Of a DNA stretch of 64,000 nt, positions 18,247 to 26,699 are shown piece after piece; positions within the stretch are counted from its first letter, which is position 1, and the number at the start of each line of letters is the position of its first letter. The position numbers and the translations under genes were made by a program. The stretch covers positions 62,001-126,000 of the forward strand of contig CAJUMZ010000001.1 of assembly GCA_910587665.1 (NCBI GenBank), given 5' to 3'. A model generated the notes under the pieces. That model worked only from the letters and a program-made list of their open reading frames with translations. It had not been told where the DNA came from and made no database searches. This DNA comes from an uncultured Muribaculum sp. GTDB taxonomy: Bacteria; Bacteroidota; Bacteroidia; Bacteroidales; Muribaculaceae.

Positions 18247-19287
18247 TTACAATGTCACTTCTCCACAAAGCGAGCATTCGAGATACTTTCTCACCTCCGC
18301 GGGCGGCAGACCGAGACCGAAGAGATACATCAGCTTGGTTATGGCAGCCTCAGAGGTCATGTCATGACCGGAGATTACCCCGGCGGCGGCAAGACGGTCG
18401 CCCGAGAGATAACGCTTTGTGTGCACTCCTCCGTTGACGCATTGGGTGACATTGACTATAACTATGCCACGGTCGACAGCGTCACGTATCGCGTCAAGAA
18501 ACCACAGATAGGTAGGGGCATTGCCCGCACCGAAAGTCTTCAGCACGATACCCTTGATGCCGGGAGTGGCAAGCTGATGACGGAGTATCTCCTCCGAAAT
18601 ACCCGGATTCAAGTCAAGAAACATGACATTGGTGTCCATGGCATAACGCACCTTTAACGGGCGTTTCATCACCGCCCTCATCAAGGCCTCTTCATTGAAA
18701 TGAATGCCGAGTCCGATCTTGGCGAGCGACGGATAGTTGTTGCTCTTGAACGCGTTGAAATTATCGGCGCTCATCTTTGTCGATCGGTTACCGCGCCAAA
18801 GATAATTTTCAAAGAGTATCGCGACCTCCTGCACCATAGGCGCATCATTTATATCGGTTGCCGCAGCTATCTGAAGAGCGGTTATGAGGTTTTCCTCACC
18901 GTCGGTGCGCACCTCGCCGATAGGGAGTTGCGACCCGGTGATGATTACCGGCTTGTGCAGGTTTTCAAGCATAAACGACAGAGCTGATGCAGTATAAGCC
19001 ATCGTGTCGGTGCCGTGCAACACTACAAATCCGTCAAACCGGTCAAAATTTTCCTCAATAGCGCGCGCCATCTCCATCCAATACTTCGGATTCATATCGG
19101 AAGAGTCGAGAGGAGGATTGAACTGGATATTTTCAATCGTGTAGTCAAGCATCTTGATTTTCGGCACATTGTCGATAAGATGCGTGAAGTCAAATGGCTG
19201 AAGCGTGTGGGTCTCCGGATTCTCGATCATACCGATAGTACCGCCGGTATATATGATCAGAATGTGGGGTTTTCGCGCACTTTTCAT
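18247..19287 (-). CDS. ansA: Type I (cytosolic) L-asparaginase
   Basis: A 346-residue enzyme that hydrolyses asparagine to aspartate and ammonia. Motif 1 IIYTGGTIGM (catalytic Thr) is near residue 14 and motif 2 VVLHGTDTMAYTASALSFM near 88-106. There is no signal peptide, consistent with the cytosolic AnsA type. It starts 37 bp after the metG stop on the same strand and is probably co-transcribed with it. No other oddities are seen. Confidence 0.94.
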   Translation of the reverse strand: MKSARKPHILIIYTGGTIGMIENPETHTLQPFDFTHLIDNVPKIKMLDYTIENIQFNPPLDSSDMNPKYWMEMARAIEENFDRFDGFVVLHGTDTMAYTASALSFMLENLHKPVIITGSQLPIGEVRTDGEENLITALQIAAATDINDAPMVQEVAILFENYLWRGNRSTKMSADNFNAFKSNNYPSLAKIGLGIHFNEEALMRAVMKRPLKVRYAMDTNVMFLDLNPGISEEILRHQLATPGIKGIVLKTFGAGNAPTYLWFLDAIRDAVDRGIVIVNVTQCVNGGVHTKRYLSGDRLAAAGVISGHDMTSEAAITKLMYLFGLGLPPAEVRKYLECSLCGEVTL

Positions 19288-19324
19288 TTTATATTTCTGT
19301 TTTTGATATAAAGTAGTCGTTGCA

Positions 19325-21367
19325 TCACATCACCTGTGCGCCGGGGCGTACCGGGGCGGTGGGACCGATTACCACAAGCGAGCCGTCGGGATTTTCGGCT
19401 GAAAGTATCATACCCTCCGAAAGGATGCCGCGAAGCTTGCGGGGCTCGAAATTGGCGATAAAGCACACCTGCTTGCCCATAAGGTCCTCAGGAGCGTAAT
19501 ACTTGGCTATGCCTGACACTATAGTGCGTTTCTTCATGCCGTCGTCAATAAGGAAACGCAGCAACTTGTCGGCCTTGGGCACTTTCTCACATTCAAGCAC
19601 AGTGCCTACACGGATATCACATTTCTTGAATGTGTCAAAGTCCACGTTCTCGACCTGAGGCGCCACTTTCCAGTTATCGAGCTGATTCTGACGCTTGATA
19701 TCCTCAAGACGCTTGATCTGCGCCTCGACAGCGTCGTCCTCGATTTTTTCAAACAACAGCTCAGGCTCGCCAATCTTTGCGCCGGCAGGCACGAGGTCGT
19801 TGCAGCCGAGCATATCCCAGCTGATATCGGTTCCTCCGAGCATCTTAACCAGCCTGTCGCTCATAAACGGCAGGAACGGCTCGAAAGCTATGGAGATGTT
19901 GGCACAAAGCTGGATTGCCACATTGAGTATCGTCGCCGCACGCGCCATGTCGGTCTTCGCCACCTTCCAAGGCTCTGTCTCCTGCAGGTAGCGGTTGCCG
20001 AGACGAGCGATATTCATCGCGTCTTTCAAGGAGTCGCGGAAATGGAAGTTGTCAAGATTGGAAGAGAGCGACTTTTTAATCTCGGCAAGCTCACGGAATA
20101 CACTGTCATCAACGTCAAGATAGCCGGTGACGGCAGGCACCACTCCGTCAAAATATTTATGGGTAAGCACCACGGCACGGTTCACGAAATTACCGAGTAT
20201 GGCCACAAGCTCACTATTGTTGCGAGCCTGGAAATCGCGCCATGTGAAATCGTTGTCCTTGGTTTCCGGCGCATTGGCAGTCAATACATAACGCAATACG
20301 TCCTGCTTGCCGGGGAAATCACGCAGATACTCGTGGAGCCATACCGCCCAATTGCGCGAAGTTGAGATCTTGTCACCTTCAAGATTCAGGAACTCATTTG
20401 CCGGAACATTGTCAGGCAACTGGAAGTTGTCGCCATAAGCCATCAGCATCGAGGGGAACACAATGCAATGGAACACGATGTTATCCTTTCCGATAAAATG
20501 TATAAGGCGGGTCTCCGGGTCTTTCCACCATGTCTCCCAGGAGTCGGGAAGAATCTCCTTTGTATTGGAAATATAACCTATCGGCGCGTCAAACCACACA
20601 TAAAGCACCTTTCCTTCAGCGCCCTCCACGGGAACAGGTATACCCCAGTCGAGATCGCGGCTCACGGCACGCGGCTGAAGCCCGAGATCAAGCCATGACT
20701 TGCACTGCCCGTAGACATTGCTGCGCCACTCCTTGTGACCGTCAAGTATCCACTTGCGGAGAGTAGGCTCCCACTTGTCGAGCGGGAGATACCAGTGCTT
20801 GGTCTCTTTCATCACAGGCTTGCTGCCTGTGATCGCGCTGACAGGGTCGATCAGTTCTTCGGGACTGAGCGAAGTGCCACACGCCTCACACTGGTCACCA
20901 TAGGCACGTTCATTACCGCAGTGAGGGCATTTGCCGGTCACATATCGGTCGGCAAGAAATTGCCCGACCTCCTCGTCGTAAAGCTGCATAGAGGTCTTTT
21001 CCACAAACTCGCCCTTGTCATAGAGCCGCTTGAAAAATTCAGAGGCGGTCTCTGCATGGGTAGCCGAGGTAGTGCGCGAATAGACGTCAAACGATATACC
21101 GAGTTCCTCAAACGAATCCTTTATGATGTTATGATAGCGATCCACGATATCCTGGGGAGTCACCCCTTCGCGGCGCGCCTTTATGGTGATGGGCACTCCA
21201 TGCTCGTCGCTGCCTCCTATCATCTTCACATCCTCGCCGCGCAGGCGGAGATAGCGTGCATAGATGTCGGCCGGCACATATACACCGGCAAGATGTCCGA
21301 TGTGCACAGGACCGTTGGCATAAGGGAGAGCGGTTGTTATCAGAGTGCGTTTAAAGTTCTTTTCCAT
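19325..21367 (-). CDS. metG: Methionyl-tRNA synthetase
   Basis: A 680-residue class I aminoacyl-tRNA synthetase. The HIGH motif is at residues 22-25 (GPVHIGHLAG), and a zinc knuckle (CPHCGNERAYGDQCEACG) lies in the connective domain. The KMSKS loop reads GDKISTSRN, the usual Bacteroidetes variant. The anticodon domain is followed by a C-terminal tRNA-binding OB fold (FKKCDIRVGTVLECEKVPKADKLL), which also drives dimer formation. A TAATTTTG promoter box lies 36 bp upstream, and ansA follows as a probable second gene. Confidence 0.97.
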   Translation of the reverse strand: MEKNFKRTLITTALPYANGPVHIGHLAGVYVPADIYARYLRLRGEDVKMIGGSDEHGVPITIKARREGVTPQDIVDRYHNIIKDSFEELGISFDVYSRTTSATHAETASEFFKRLYDKGEFVEKTSMQLYDEEVGQFLADRYVTGKCPHCGNERAYGDQCEACGTSLSPEELIDPVSAITGSKPVMKETKHWYLPLDKWEPTLRKWILDGHKEWRSNVYGQCKSWLDLGLQPRAVSRDLDWGIPVPVEGAEGKVLYVWFDAPIGYISNTKEILPDSWETWWKDPETRLIHFIGKDNIVFHCIVFPSMLMAYGDNFQLPDNVPANEFLNLEGDKISTSRNWAVWLHEYLRDFPGKQDVLRYVLTANAPETKDNDFTWRDFQARNNSELVAILGNFVNRAVVLTHKYFDGVVPAVTGYLDVDDSVFRELAEIKKSLSSNLDNFHFRDSLKDAMNIARLGNRYLQETEPWKVAKTDMARAATILNVAIQLCANISIAFEPFLPFMSDRLVKMLGGTDISWDMLGCNDLVPAGAKIGEPELLFEKIEDDAVEAQIKRLEDIKRQNQLDNWKVAPQVENVDFDTFKKCDIRVGTVLECEKVPKADKLLRFLIDDGMKKRTIVSGIAKYYAPEDLMGKQVCFIANFEPRKLRGILSEGMILSAENPDGSLVVIGPTAPVRPGAQVM

Positions 21368-21402
21368 TTTATATTTTGTCGATAACGAATTTATTTTCAG
21401 TG

Positions 21403-21410
21403 CAAAATTA
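21403..21410 (-). promoter_or_regulatory. Bacteroidetes-type promoter (-7 box TAATTTTG) of metG-ansA
   Basis: Read on the minus strand this is TAATTTTG, an exact TAnnTTTG match, 36 bp upstream of the metG start codon. No good -33 element is visible. Confidence 0.6.
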
Positions 21411-21471
21411 GCTTTTTATCATGAGATATTAAAATATATCGGGCACTCCTTATGTGCGCCACAGCAACAAC

Positions 21472-21521
21472 TTACGCCCTGACGTGGCATTTTCTTAAAC
21501 TTTTGCCACGCCAAGGCGTAA
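21472..21521. repeat. 50-bp imperfect palindrome between divergent metG and the DUF4250 gene
   Basis: TTACGCC (21472-21478) and CGTGGC (21483-21488) are mirrored by GCCACG (21505-21510) and GGCGTAA (21515-21521). The centre ATTTTCTTAAACTTTT is AT-rich. Both half-sites keep a 4-base spacer. It lies upstream of both genes, so it is not a terminator for either. It could be an operator, an RNA fold or a remnant of a small mobile repeat. Confidence 0.7.
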
Positions 21522-21575
21522 TTCATTAAATAATTGCTATCAATCGCCGCTATTTTAACATCAAGCAAAAAGATG

Positions 21576-21583
21576 TAATTTTG
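21576..21583 (+). promoter_or_regulatory. Bacteroidetes-type promoter (-7 box TAATTTTG) of the DUF4250 gene
   Basis: TAATTTTG matches TAnnTTTG and lies 17 bp before the start codon, giving a very short leader of about 10 bases. Confidence 0.6.
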
Positions 21584-21600
21584 CACAAATTTTTAATGAC

Positions 21601-21780
21601 ATGGACCAACTTCCTGAAGACCCTGCAATACTGTTCAGCTTCCTGAACATGAAACTGCGCGATAATTACAGCACGCTTGACCAACTGTGCGACGACTTCG
21701 ACATAGACCGCGCCGAACTGGAGCGTAAGATGCTTGAATACGGATGGGAATACAACCCTTCCGCCAACAAGTTCTGGTAA
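21601..21780 (+). CDS. DUF4250 domain-containing small protein
   Basis: A 59-residue acidic, soluble protein with the pattern of DUF4250: LPEDPAILFSFLNMKLRD, then LCDDFDIDRAELERKM and YNPSANKFW. The middle part looks like a short helix-turn-helix-like bundle. Function is unknown. It is a single-gene unit with its own promoter. Its stop lies 4 bp from the stop of the convergent Omp28-like gene. Confidence 0.85.
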   Translation: MDQLPEDPAILFSFLNMKLRDNYSTLDQLCDDFDIDRAELERKMLEYGWEYNPSANKFW

Positions 21781-21784
21781 CCGG

Positions 21785-23758
21785 TTATCTTACCGAAACT
21801 TTTGCAGTGGCAACGCTTCCGTCGGCGGCAACTGTCCTTACAATGTATAGGCCGGCTGCGACAGGCACTGACTGGGCCTCGCTTACAGAAGCCACACGTA
21901 CACCGTTTATACCGTAGATCTCGGCGCTCACACAATCGCCTGCGATCTCGACTACGCCATTGCCGCCAATCACCTTGATTGAAGAAACTCCGTCTGCCGC
22001 GATATCATCAATTGATGCAGCGCGCAGGGGACCTGCTATCTTCACGGCATTCTCGACATAGCCTGTAGTACCGTTAATGAGTATGGCAACGATGTCGATA
22101 TTGCTGCCAACCTTAACGGCCGAGGGCAATTTAATATTGCGGGAGAAAGTGTATTCCTTGTCTTTTTCCATTACATCGGGGAGAAGACCTTCAATACCGT
22201 CAAAAGTGTCGATCTTGCGTGCGACATCACTATACTCCCAGCTTACAGAACTCTTTTTATTTTCCCAGCCGCCGCATTTGCCGTTTCTGCCTCCGGCAAA
22301 ATTATTATTCTGGACGCCGGGCACCTTGTTTTCCGTAATCACGAAGGCCACACGATATTTAGAGCTTGCCAGCAAAGGATTGACTTCAGCAGGATCATAC
22401 GTGATCTTTGCAGAGCCGTCGATCTGAAGCATCGTCTCTTTTTCATCCACATACTTTGCTTCAATTGATATGTCGCCGAAACCACGATTACCGCCAAGAA
22501 GTTCAACTGCCAGCTTCAGATTATCAGGACTCGGTTGAACCTGAGCCATGCGGTCAACAAGTGCACCGGGGAAGTTAGAAGCATAACCGCGACGGGCAAG
22601 CGAAGTGATATATTCATAATCCTCCATGTCGTCATCACCATGAATTGCTATACCAACAAAATCATCGGGGTAATTCTTGTTCATCTCATCCATGCCCCAT
22701 ATTCCAATCGGGCACCAACCACACCATGTACCGGTCCATTCCTCTACAAGAATCCGGCGTTTTGTACCCTTGTCTATGCTCTTGACATATCCGTCAACCG
22801 TCACAGGCTCGACAGCCATATCATTAGCCTTGGTTATCTGCGCCTCAACATTATAGATACCTTCCTTATCAAGCACAGCGGTTCCAAAAGACACCTGCCC
22901 GATAGTACCCGGACTAACACTTACATTATGATCTTCCGCGACAAGATCGGCACCGTCGACTTTAGATTCGGTCGATACGGAAGTCACCCTTGTACCACCC
23001 AGATTGAAAAACTGCATAATCACATCAGCCTTTTCTCCCGGTTTCACGACAAAAGGGAACTGATAACCGGCAGTTGCGACCCATGTAGGCAGGTTCTCGC
23101 CCTCGACTCCAACGACCATCGCCACAGGAGATCCGATATGCGCCCATTCATCACCGTCGCCGTTCACGAGGGCGGCATTGTCACAATACTCATTTATTGC
23201 CGATTCATTTCCAATGGCGAAGGGATAGTAGTTAGTGAAGCCATTAGAGCGGGGACACTTGAACTGGAACCCTACGGCTATTTCCTCACCGGTAAACACA
23301 TATGGCTCGTCAAGGACTACCTCATTTTCACCGAAAGTCAAATTGTTGCCTGAAAGAGTGCCGAGATTAAGCGTAATATCTTTCTCCCATAAGGTCTCGC
23401 CTGTAAGACCCTTGGTAACAAACACCTTGCCGGCAGTATCCTTGGAAGTACCCATCAAGAAAAATATATCGGTAAGCTTAGAGCCGATACACTGCTTTGC
23501 AATATCCTCAGGGATCACGATTGCCGCCTTATAAGTTCCCGCCGACTTAAAAGACACGGCCGTCACGGAACCATCGGTAATATATGACAGATCCCAACGG
23601 GGAGTAACGTTGGCATCGGCGGCCTTTGCCCTCTTCGTTATTGACCCATTCATCTTAATATTGTCACCGGCCACAGTCGCCATTTCCGGCAATACTGTCG
23701 CCATCATACTGCCAACGCTAAACAAAAACGTCGCAGCCGAAAGTAAAAATTTTCTCAT
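21785..23758 (-). CDS. Omp28-like exported thioredoxin-fold protein with sorting-type C-terminus
   Basis: A 657-residue protein with a signal peptide (MRKFLLSAATFLFSVGSMMA), beta-rich domains to about residue 330, and a thioredoxin-like segment EEWTGTWCGWCPIGIW with CGWC at 346-349, as in Omp28-type outer-membrane proteins. Another beta domain follows. The last 70 residues (AEIYGINGVRVASV, VAAGLYIVRTVAADG, ATAKVSV) resemble the type A C-terminal domain recognised by the type IX secretion system. Surface exposure is inferred from that tail. The CxxC suggests redox or disulfide work, but no partner is seen. It is monocistronic with its own promoter. Confidence 0.82.
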   Translation of the reverse strand: MRKFLLSAATFLFSVGSMMATVLPEMATVAGDNIKMNGSITKRAKAADANVTPRWDLSYITDGSVTAVSFKSAGTYKAAIVIPEDIAKQCIGSKLTDIFFLMGTSKDTAGKVFVTKGLTGETLWEKDITLNLGTLSGNNLTFGENEVVLDEPYVFTGEEIAVGFQFKCPRSNGFTNYYPFAIGNESAINEYCDNAALVNGDGDEWAHIGSPVAMVVGVEGENLPTWVATAGYQFPFVVKPGEKADVIMQFFNLGGTRVTSVSTESKVDGADLVAEDHNVSVSPGTIGQVSFGTAVLDKEGIYNVEAQITKANDMAVEPVTVDGYVKSIDKGTKRRILVEEWTGTWCGWCPIGIWGMDEMNKNYPDDFVGIAIHGDDDMEDYEYITSLARRGYASNFPGALVDRMAQVQPSPDNLKLAVELLGGNRGFGDISIEAKYVDEKETMLQIDGSAKITYDPAEVNPLLASSKYRVAFVITENKVPGVQNNNFAGGRNGKCGGWENKKSSVSWEYSDVARKIDTFDGIEGLLPDVMEKDKEYTFSRNIKLPSAVKVGSNIDIVAILINGTTGYVENAVKIAGPLRAASIDDIAADGVSSIKVIGGNGVVEIAGDCVSAEIYGINGVRVASVSEAQSVPVAAGLYIVRTVAADGSVATAKVSVR

Positions 23759-23805
23759 TTACAATTCTATTTTATTGTTTTATTAAAAATATTGCCATTT
23801 ATTTG

Positions 23806-23813
23806 CAAAGATA
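23806..23813 (-). promoter_or_regulatory. Bacteroidetes-type promoter (TATCTTTG) of the Omp28-like gene
   Basis: Read on the minus strand: TATCTTTG, an exact TAnnTTTG match, 48 bp upstream of the start codon. It is divergent from the DUF4251 promoter 36 bp away. Confidence 0.6.
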
Positions 23814-23848
23814 CCACTTTTCCAAATCTAAATTACACTTCAATATGT

Positions 23849-23856
23849 TATATTTG
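23849..23856 (+). promoter_or_regulatory. Bacteroidetes-type promoter (TATATTTG) of the DUF4251 gene
   Basis: TATATTTG fits TAnnTTTG and lies 28 bp before the ATG at 23885. This supports the inner start over an in-frame ATG at 23792, which would be upstream of the promoter. Confidence 0.6.
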
Positions 23857-23884
23857 CACATTATACACTCAAATATCAATATTT

Positions 23885-24433
23885 ATGAACCGTCTGTTAC
23901 TGTTAATCGCCGTTTTTGCCGCAATGATGACATCATGCAGCACCCTTACACCCGAGCAAAAAGCGGCAAAGGAAGCACAAAAAGCAATTGAGGCTCGTCA
24001 GGATTCCATCCGTCATGACCTCGCCGTAAAAGCACTTGAGAAGATGGACTTTGTGCTTGAAGCCGACCGGCTGATATTCAAGCGCGGGCGCCCGGCATAT
24101 GTATCGTCGGCCACCAACTTTATATCATCGGTCAACGGAAAGACCACAGTACAGGTGGCCCCATTTAATGTAGGCGGACCTAACGGAGTGGGTGGCGTGA
24201 CAGTAGAAGGAATAGCCTCCAACATAAAAACCGACAATAATAAAGGCACATACACTATGTCGATGAGCGTGACAGGCAACGGCATATCAGCCGTCATCTC
24301 AATTACCGTAATAAAAGGTACCGACCGGGCAACAGCAGTAGTCTCACCTAATTTCAACTCCAACCGCGTAACCTTGGAGGGTACACTTTATCCCGCAGCC
24401 CAAAGCAACATCTACAAAGGATTGTCGCTATAA
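23885..24433 (+). CDS. DUF4251 domain-containing lipoprotein
   Basis: A 182-residue protein with a lipoprotein signal (MNRLLLLIAVFAAMMTSC, lipidated Cys18). A helical Lys/Ala-rich linker (EQKAAKEAQKAIEARQD) and a beta-rich domain follow, with SSVNGKTTVQVAPFNVGGP and GGVTVEGI, as in DUF4251. The start was chosen because it begins the signal peptide and follows the promoter. Function is unknown. The convergent folB stop codon directly abuts this stop codon with no base between them. Confidence 0.82.
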   Translation: MNRLLLLIAVFAAMMTSCSTLTPEQKAAKEAQKAIEARQDSIRHDLAVKALEKMDFVLEADRLIFKRGRPAYVSSATNFISSVNGKTTVQVAPFNVGGPNGVGGVTVEGIASNIKTDNNKGTYTMSMSVTGNGISAVISITVIKGTDRATAVVSPNFNSNRVTLEGTLYPAAQSNIYKGLSL

Positions 24434-24790
24434 TCACCACACCAGGCTCACTGATGCCGAGGCAAGCTGTGCTGTCACGGGAGGGGTGAGCTTGGCTATT
24501 TTTATACTGCCGCCGGTTACCGCGCCCCACCGCGCCGTTATCCGGCGGTAAATCCTTCCGGCAACATGCTCAAGCAAAGCCGACGGCTGAGCCATCTCTT
24601 CCTTGACGAGATCAATCAATTCGGCATAGTTCAAAGTAGCGTCAATTTCATCGGAATCAATATCCCAGGGATAATCCACCCTTACCGTCACCTCAAAGTC
24701 ATTGCCAACCTTGCGCTCCTGCGCGAGCACGCCATGAAACGCACGCACCCTCAACCTGTCTATCTCAACAGAAGTAACCATTTCTTTCAT
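24434..24790 (-). CDS. folB: Dihydroneopterin aldolase
   Basis: A 118-residue enzyme of folate synthesis that converts 7,8-dihydroneopterin to 6-hydroxymethyl-dihydropterin and glycolaldehyde. Seen are IDRLRVRAFHGVLAQERKVG with the active-site region, ATLNYAELIDLVKEEM, and the conserved LLEHVAGRI helix with the pterin-binding Glu. The late lysine (SIKIAKLTPP) matches the catalytic lysine of the family. It is a single-gene unit, tail to tail with the DUF4251 gene. Confidence 0.93.
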   Translation of the reverse strand: MKEMVTSVEIDRLRVRAFHGVLAQERKVGNDFEVTVRVDYPWDIDSDEIDATLNYAELIDLVKEEMAQPSALLEHVAGRIYRRITARWGAVTGGSIKIAKLTPPVTAQLASASVSLVW

Positions 24791-24836
24791 AACAGCCGCT
24801 AAGATAACGATTTTACCTTTCCTTTACAAACGGGCA

Positions 24837-24864
24837 CAAAAAAATCGTGAGATGTATCACGATT
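24837..24864 (-). terminator. Rho-independent terminator after the two tiny ORFs
   Basis: On the minus strand, AATCGTGA (24864-24857), loop TACATC, TCACGATT (24850-24843), then a T-run from 24844 to 24838. It lies 53 bp after the stop of the 21-codon ORF. Confidence 0.85.
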
Positions 24865-24917
24865 CTCTAATTGTTGATCTTACTTAATTCTCAGATTGCG
24901 TAATGTCACGCAAATCC

Positions 24918-24983
24918 TTACTTGTACATCTCTGATGCTGCTTCAAAATACCAAGTGAGCACCTTCTTAAAAAACTTTTTCAT
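24918..24983 (-). CDS. Tiny ORF, 21 residues, lysine/aromatic-rich peptide
   Basis: It encodes MKKFFKKVLTWYFEAASEMY plus a final lysine. An AAGAAGAAG ribosome-binding sequence lies 5-7 bases before the ATG. The peptide would form a short amphipathic helix. It shares a KFFK-x3-x2-Y-type pattern with the 39-residue ORF upstream (25204-25085), so the two look like a diverged pair. Both lie between one promoter and one terminator. I recognise no family; a membrane-active peptide, signal peptide or leader are possibilities. Confidence 0.6.
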   Translation of the reverse strand: MKKFFKKVLTWYFEAASEMYK

Positions 24984-25084
24984 AACACTTCTTCTTTTTA
25001 ATTACCTAAAACATTCTTCATTCTCAAGTTTATGCCGCTGCCTTCAACAAGCCCCGGGCGGCATCCGGGCGGGGTCAATCCCTA

Positions 25085-25204
25085 CTAATTTTCTTCATCA
25101 AACATCGGAGTGCAGTCGCCGGTAACCCGGAACAACTGGTGGTCACTCATGTTTTTTACGTATGAATTAACACCCTCTTTAAAAAACTTAATCATCTTGT
25201 TCAT
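25085..25204 (-). CDS. Tiny ORF, 39 residues, related to its 21-residue neighbour
   Basis: A 39-codon ORF starting MNKMIKFFKEGVNSYVKNM and ending TPMFDEEN. The N-terminal 20 residues form an amphipathic lysine/aromatic helix like that of the 21-residue ORF 101 bp downstream; the C-terminal half is acidic. A full promoter lies 78 bp upstream and a terminator follows the second ORF. The region is otherwise an AT-rich 725-bp gap between folB and the GlmU-like gene. It is too small to name; coding is supported by the promoter, the terminator and its likeness to the neighbour. Confidence 0.6.
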   Translation of the reverse strand: MNKMIKFFKEGVNSYVKNMSDHQLFRVTGDCTPMFDEEN

Positions 25205-25281
25205 GACTATAAAGTTTTAGTTAATACTTATTCGGATTGCCTTATCAATCCGTTCACTACTATATACAACTAAACACAGTG

Positions 25282-25313
25282 CAAAGTTAGAGCTTTTCTT
25301 GGAAAATATGCAA
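25282..25313 (-). promoter_or_regulatory. Bacteroidetes-type promoter of the tiny-ORF unit
   Basis: On the minus strand TTG (25313-25311) and TAACTTTG (25289-25282) are separated by 21 bp, matching the -33/-7 arrangement. The leader to the 39-codon ORF would be about 70 bases. Confidence 0.7.
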
Positions 25314-25482
25314 TAAAACTATGTTATTTAACATATAAATTTAGACATACTGCTGATTATCACCATTATAGTTTTATCATTCTTTGATGTTAAATTGCTC
25401 CTATTTTGTGCATATTTGCATAATTATACAGTCTTAATTTTCTAAGGCATTCGGATTTTCATAAAATCTCGCGTTTTTTATA

Positions 25483-25490
25483 TACCTTTG
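25483..25490 (+). promoter_or_regulatory. Bacteroidetes-type promoter (TACCTTTG) of the GlmU-like gene
   Basis: TACCTTTG fits TAnnTTTG and lies 25 bp before the start codon at 25516. Confidence 0.6.
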
Positions 25491-25515
25491 CACAGGTAAC
25501 AAAACAATTAATATC

Positions 25516-26697
25516 ATGACACGAAACATTATACTTTTCGACGCACCCGAACTGCGCGAAAATCTTCTGCCGATAACTTTCACCCGCCCCATTGCTGACA
25601 TCCGGTTTGGCATAATGACCATACGCGAAAAATGGGAGAAAGCTTTACCCGGCACATACTCCTATTCAACCGTAGACTATCTGTCGCCTAAATTCCCGAT
25701 AAACGAGGTAAACACCAACGAAGATATTTATATCGCCGGAAATGTATGTCCATCGCCTGAACTTGTCAAAGCCATCGAACAGCTACCCCAAGCAACCGCC
25801 CTGACCTGCAACGGCACTCTTATAGCCCACCATGGCAAGCACTACAACAACGAGATTGAACTCGACGCGATGCCGCTTGCAATAAACTCGCTACCCGACA
25901 TATTCATGCTCAACGAGCAAGCCCTTGCCGACGATTACAGGGCAATCACGGCGGGGCGCGTGTCACAGCCGCTAAGCCCGACATGCACACTCATCGGCTC
26001 ACCTGTCATGAGCGACGGCACTCCTGCCATATTCATCGAAGAGGGCGCTACGGTGGAAGGCGCGATGCTCAATGTAAGCCACGGTCCCATATATGTAGGG
26101 CGCGACGCTGAAATAATGGAGGGCTCTTGCGTGAGAGGTCCGCTCGCCCTGTGCCTCCACTCCTATGTAAACATGGGGACAAAAATATATGGCGCGACCA
26201 CTATAGGTCCCTACTGCAAGGTAGGCGGAGAGCTCAACAATGTAGTCATGATCGGCTACAGCAACAAGGCTCACGACGGATTTCTCGGCAATGCCGTGAT
26301 CGGCGAATGGTGTAATCTCGGAGCCAACTGCGTGGCATCCAACCTGAAAAACGACTATTCGGAAATAAAGCTGTGGAACTATCCCGCCCACCGTTTCCTC
26401 CGCACCGGGCTTCAGTTCTGCGGACTTATAATGGGCGACCACACGAAAGCAGGCATCAACACCATGTTCAATACCGCCACGGTGGTAGGCGTGGGGTGCA
26501 ACATCCACGGGTCGGGCTTCCCGCGCAACTTCGTGGCATCGTTCAGCGAAGGCGGTGCATCGGGATTCAATGATGTGTCACTATCAAAATTCTTCGACAT
26601 CGCCCGACGCGTCATGGCTCGCCGTCACGTAGAGCTGACCGACACCGACATCGAGATCTTCAACTCAATCTACGCTATCGCAGAAAATTACAAATAG
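25516..26697 (+). CDS. GlmU-family putative sugar nucleotidyltransferase/acyltransferase
   Basis: A 393-residue protein. The C-terminal half (about 160-360) is a left-handed beta-helix of hexapeptide repeats (IFIEEGATVEGAML, IYVGRDAEIMEGSCV) with the GlmU-like MGDHTKAGINTMFNTATVVG. The N-terminal half resembles a nucleotidyltransferase fold (LRENLLPITFTRPIADIRFG), but the GxGTRM nucleotide-binding signature of GlmU is missing. The usual GlmU reaction can therefore not be assumed; sugar or cell-envelope precursor acylation is possible. It is a single-gene unit, 2 bp from the convergent DUF4249 gene. Confidence 0.75.
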   Translation: MTRNIILFDAPELRENLLPITFTRPIADIRFGIMTIREKWEKALPGTYSYSTVDYLSPKFPINEVNTNEDIYIAGNVCPSPELVKAIEQLPQATALTCNGTLIAHHGKHYNNEIELDAMPLAINSLPDIFMLNEQALADDYRAITAGRVSQPLSPTCTLIGSPVMSDGTPAIFIEEGATVEGAMLNVSHGPIYVGRDAEIMEGSCVRGPLALCLHSYVNMGTKIYGATTIGPYCKVGGELNNVVMIGYSNKAHDGFLGNAVIGEWCNLGANCVASNLKNDYSEIKLWNYPAHRFLRTGLQFCGLIMGDHTKAGINTMFNTATVVGVGCNIHGSGFPRNFVASFSEGGASGFNDVSLSKFFDIARRVMARRHVELTDTDIEIFNSIYAIAENYK

Positions 26698-26699
26698 AG

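Noticed and set aside
22535..23353. + strand ORF of 272 residues opposite the Omp28-like gene
   Set aside because: No start signal or domain; the opposite strand has a signal peptide, a CxxC motif and a sorting domain.
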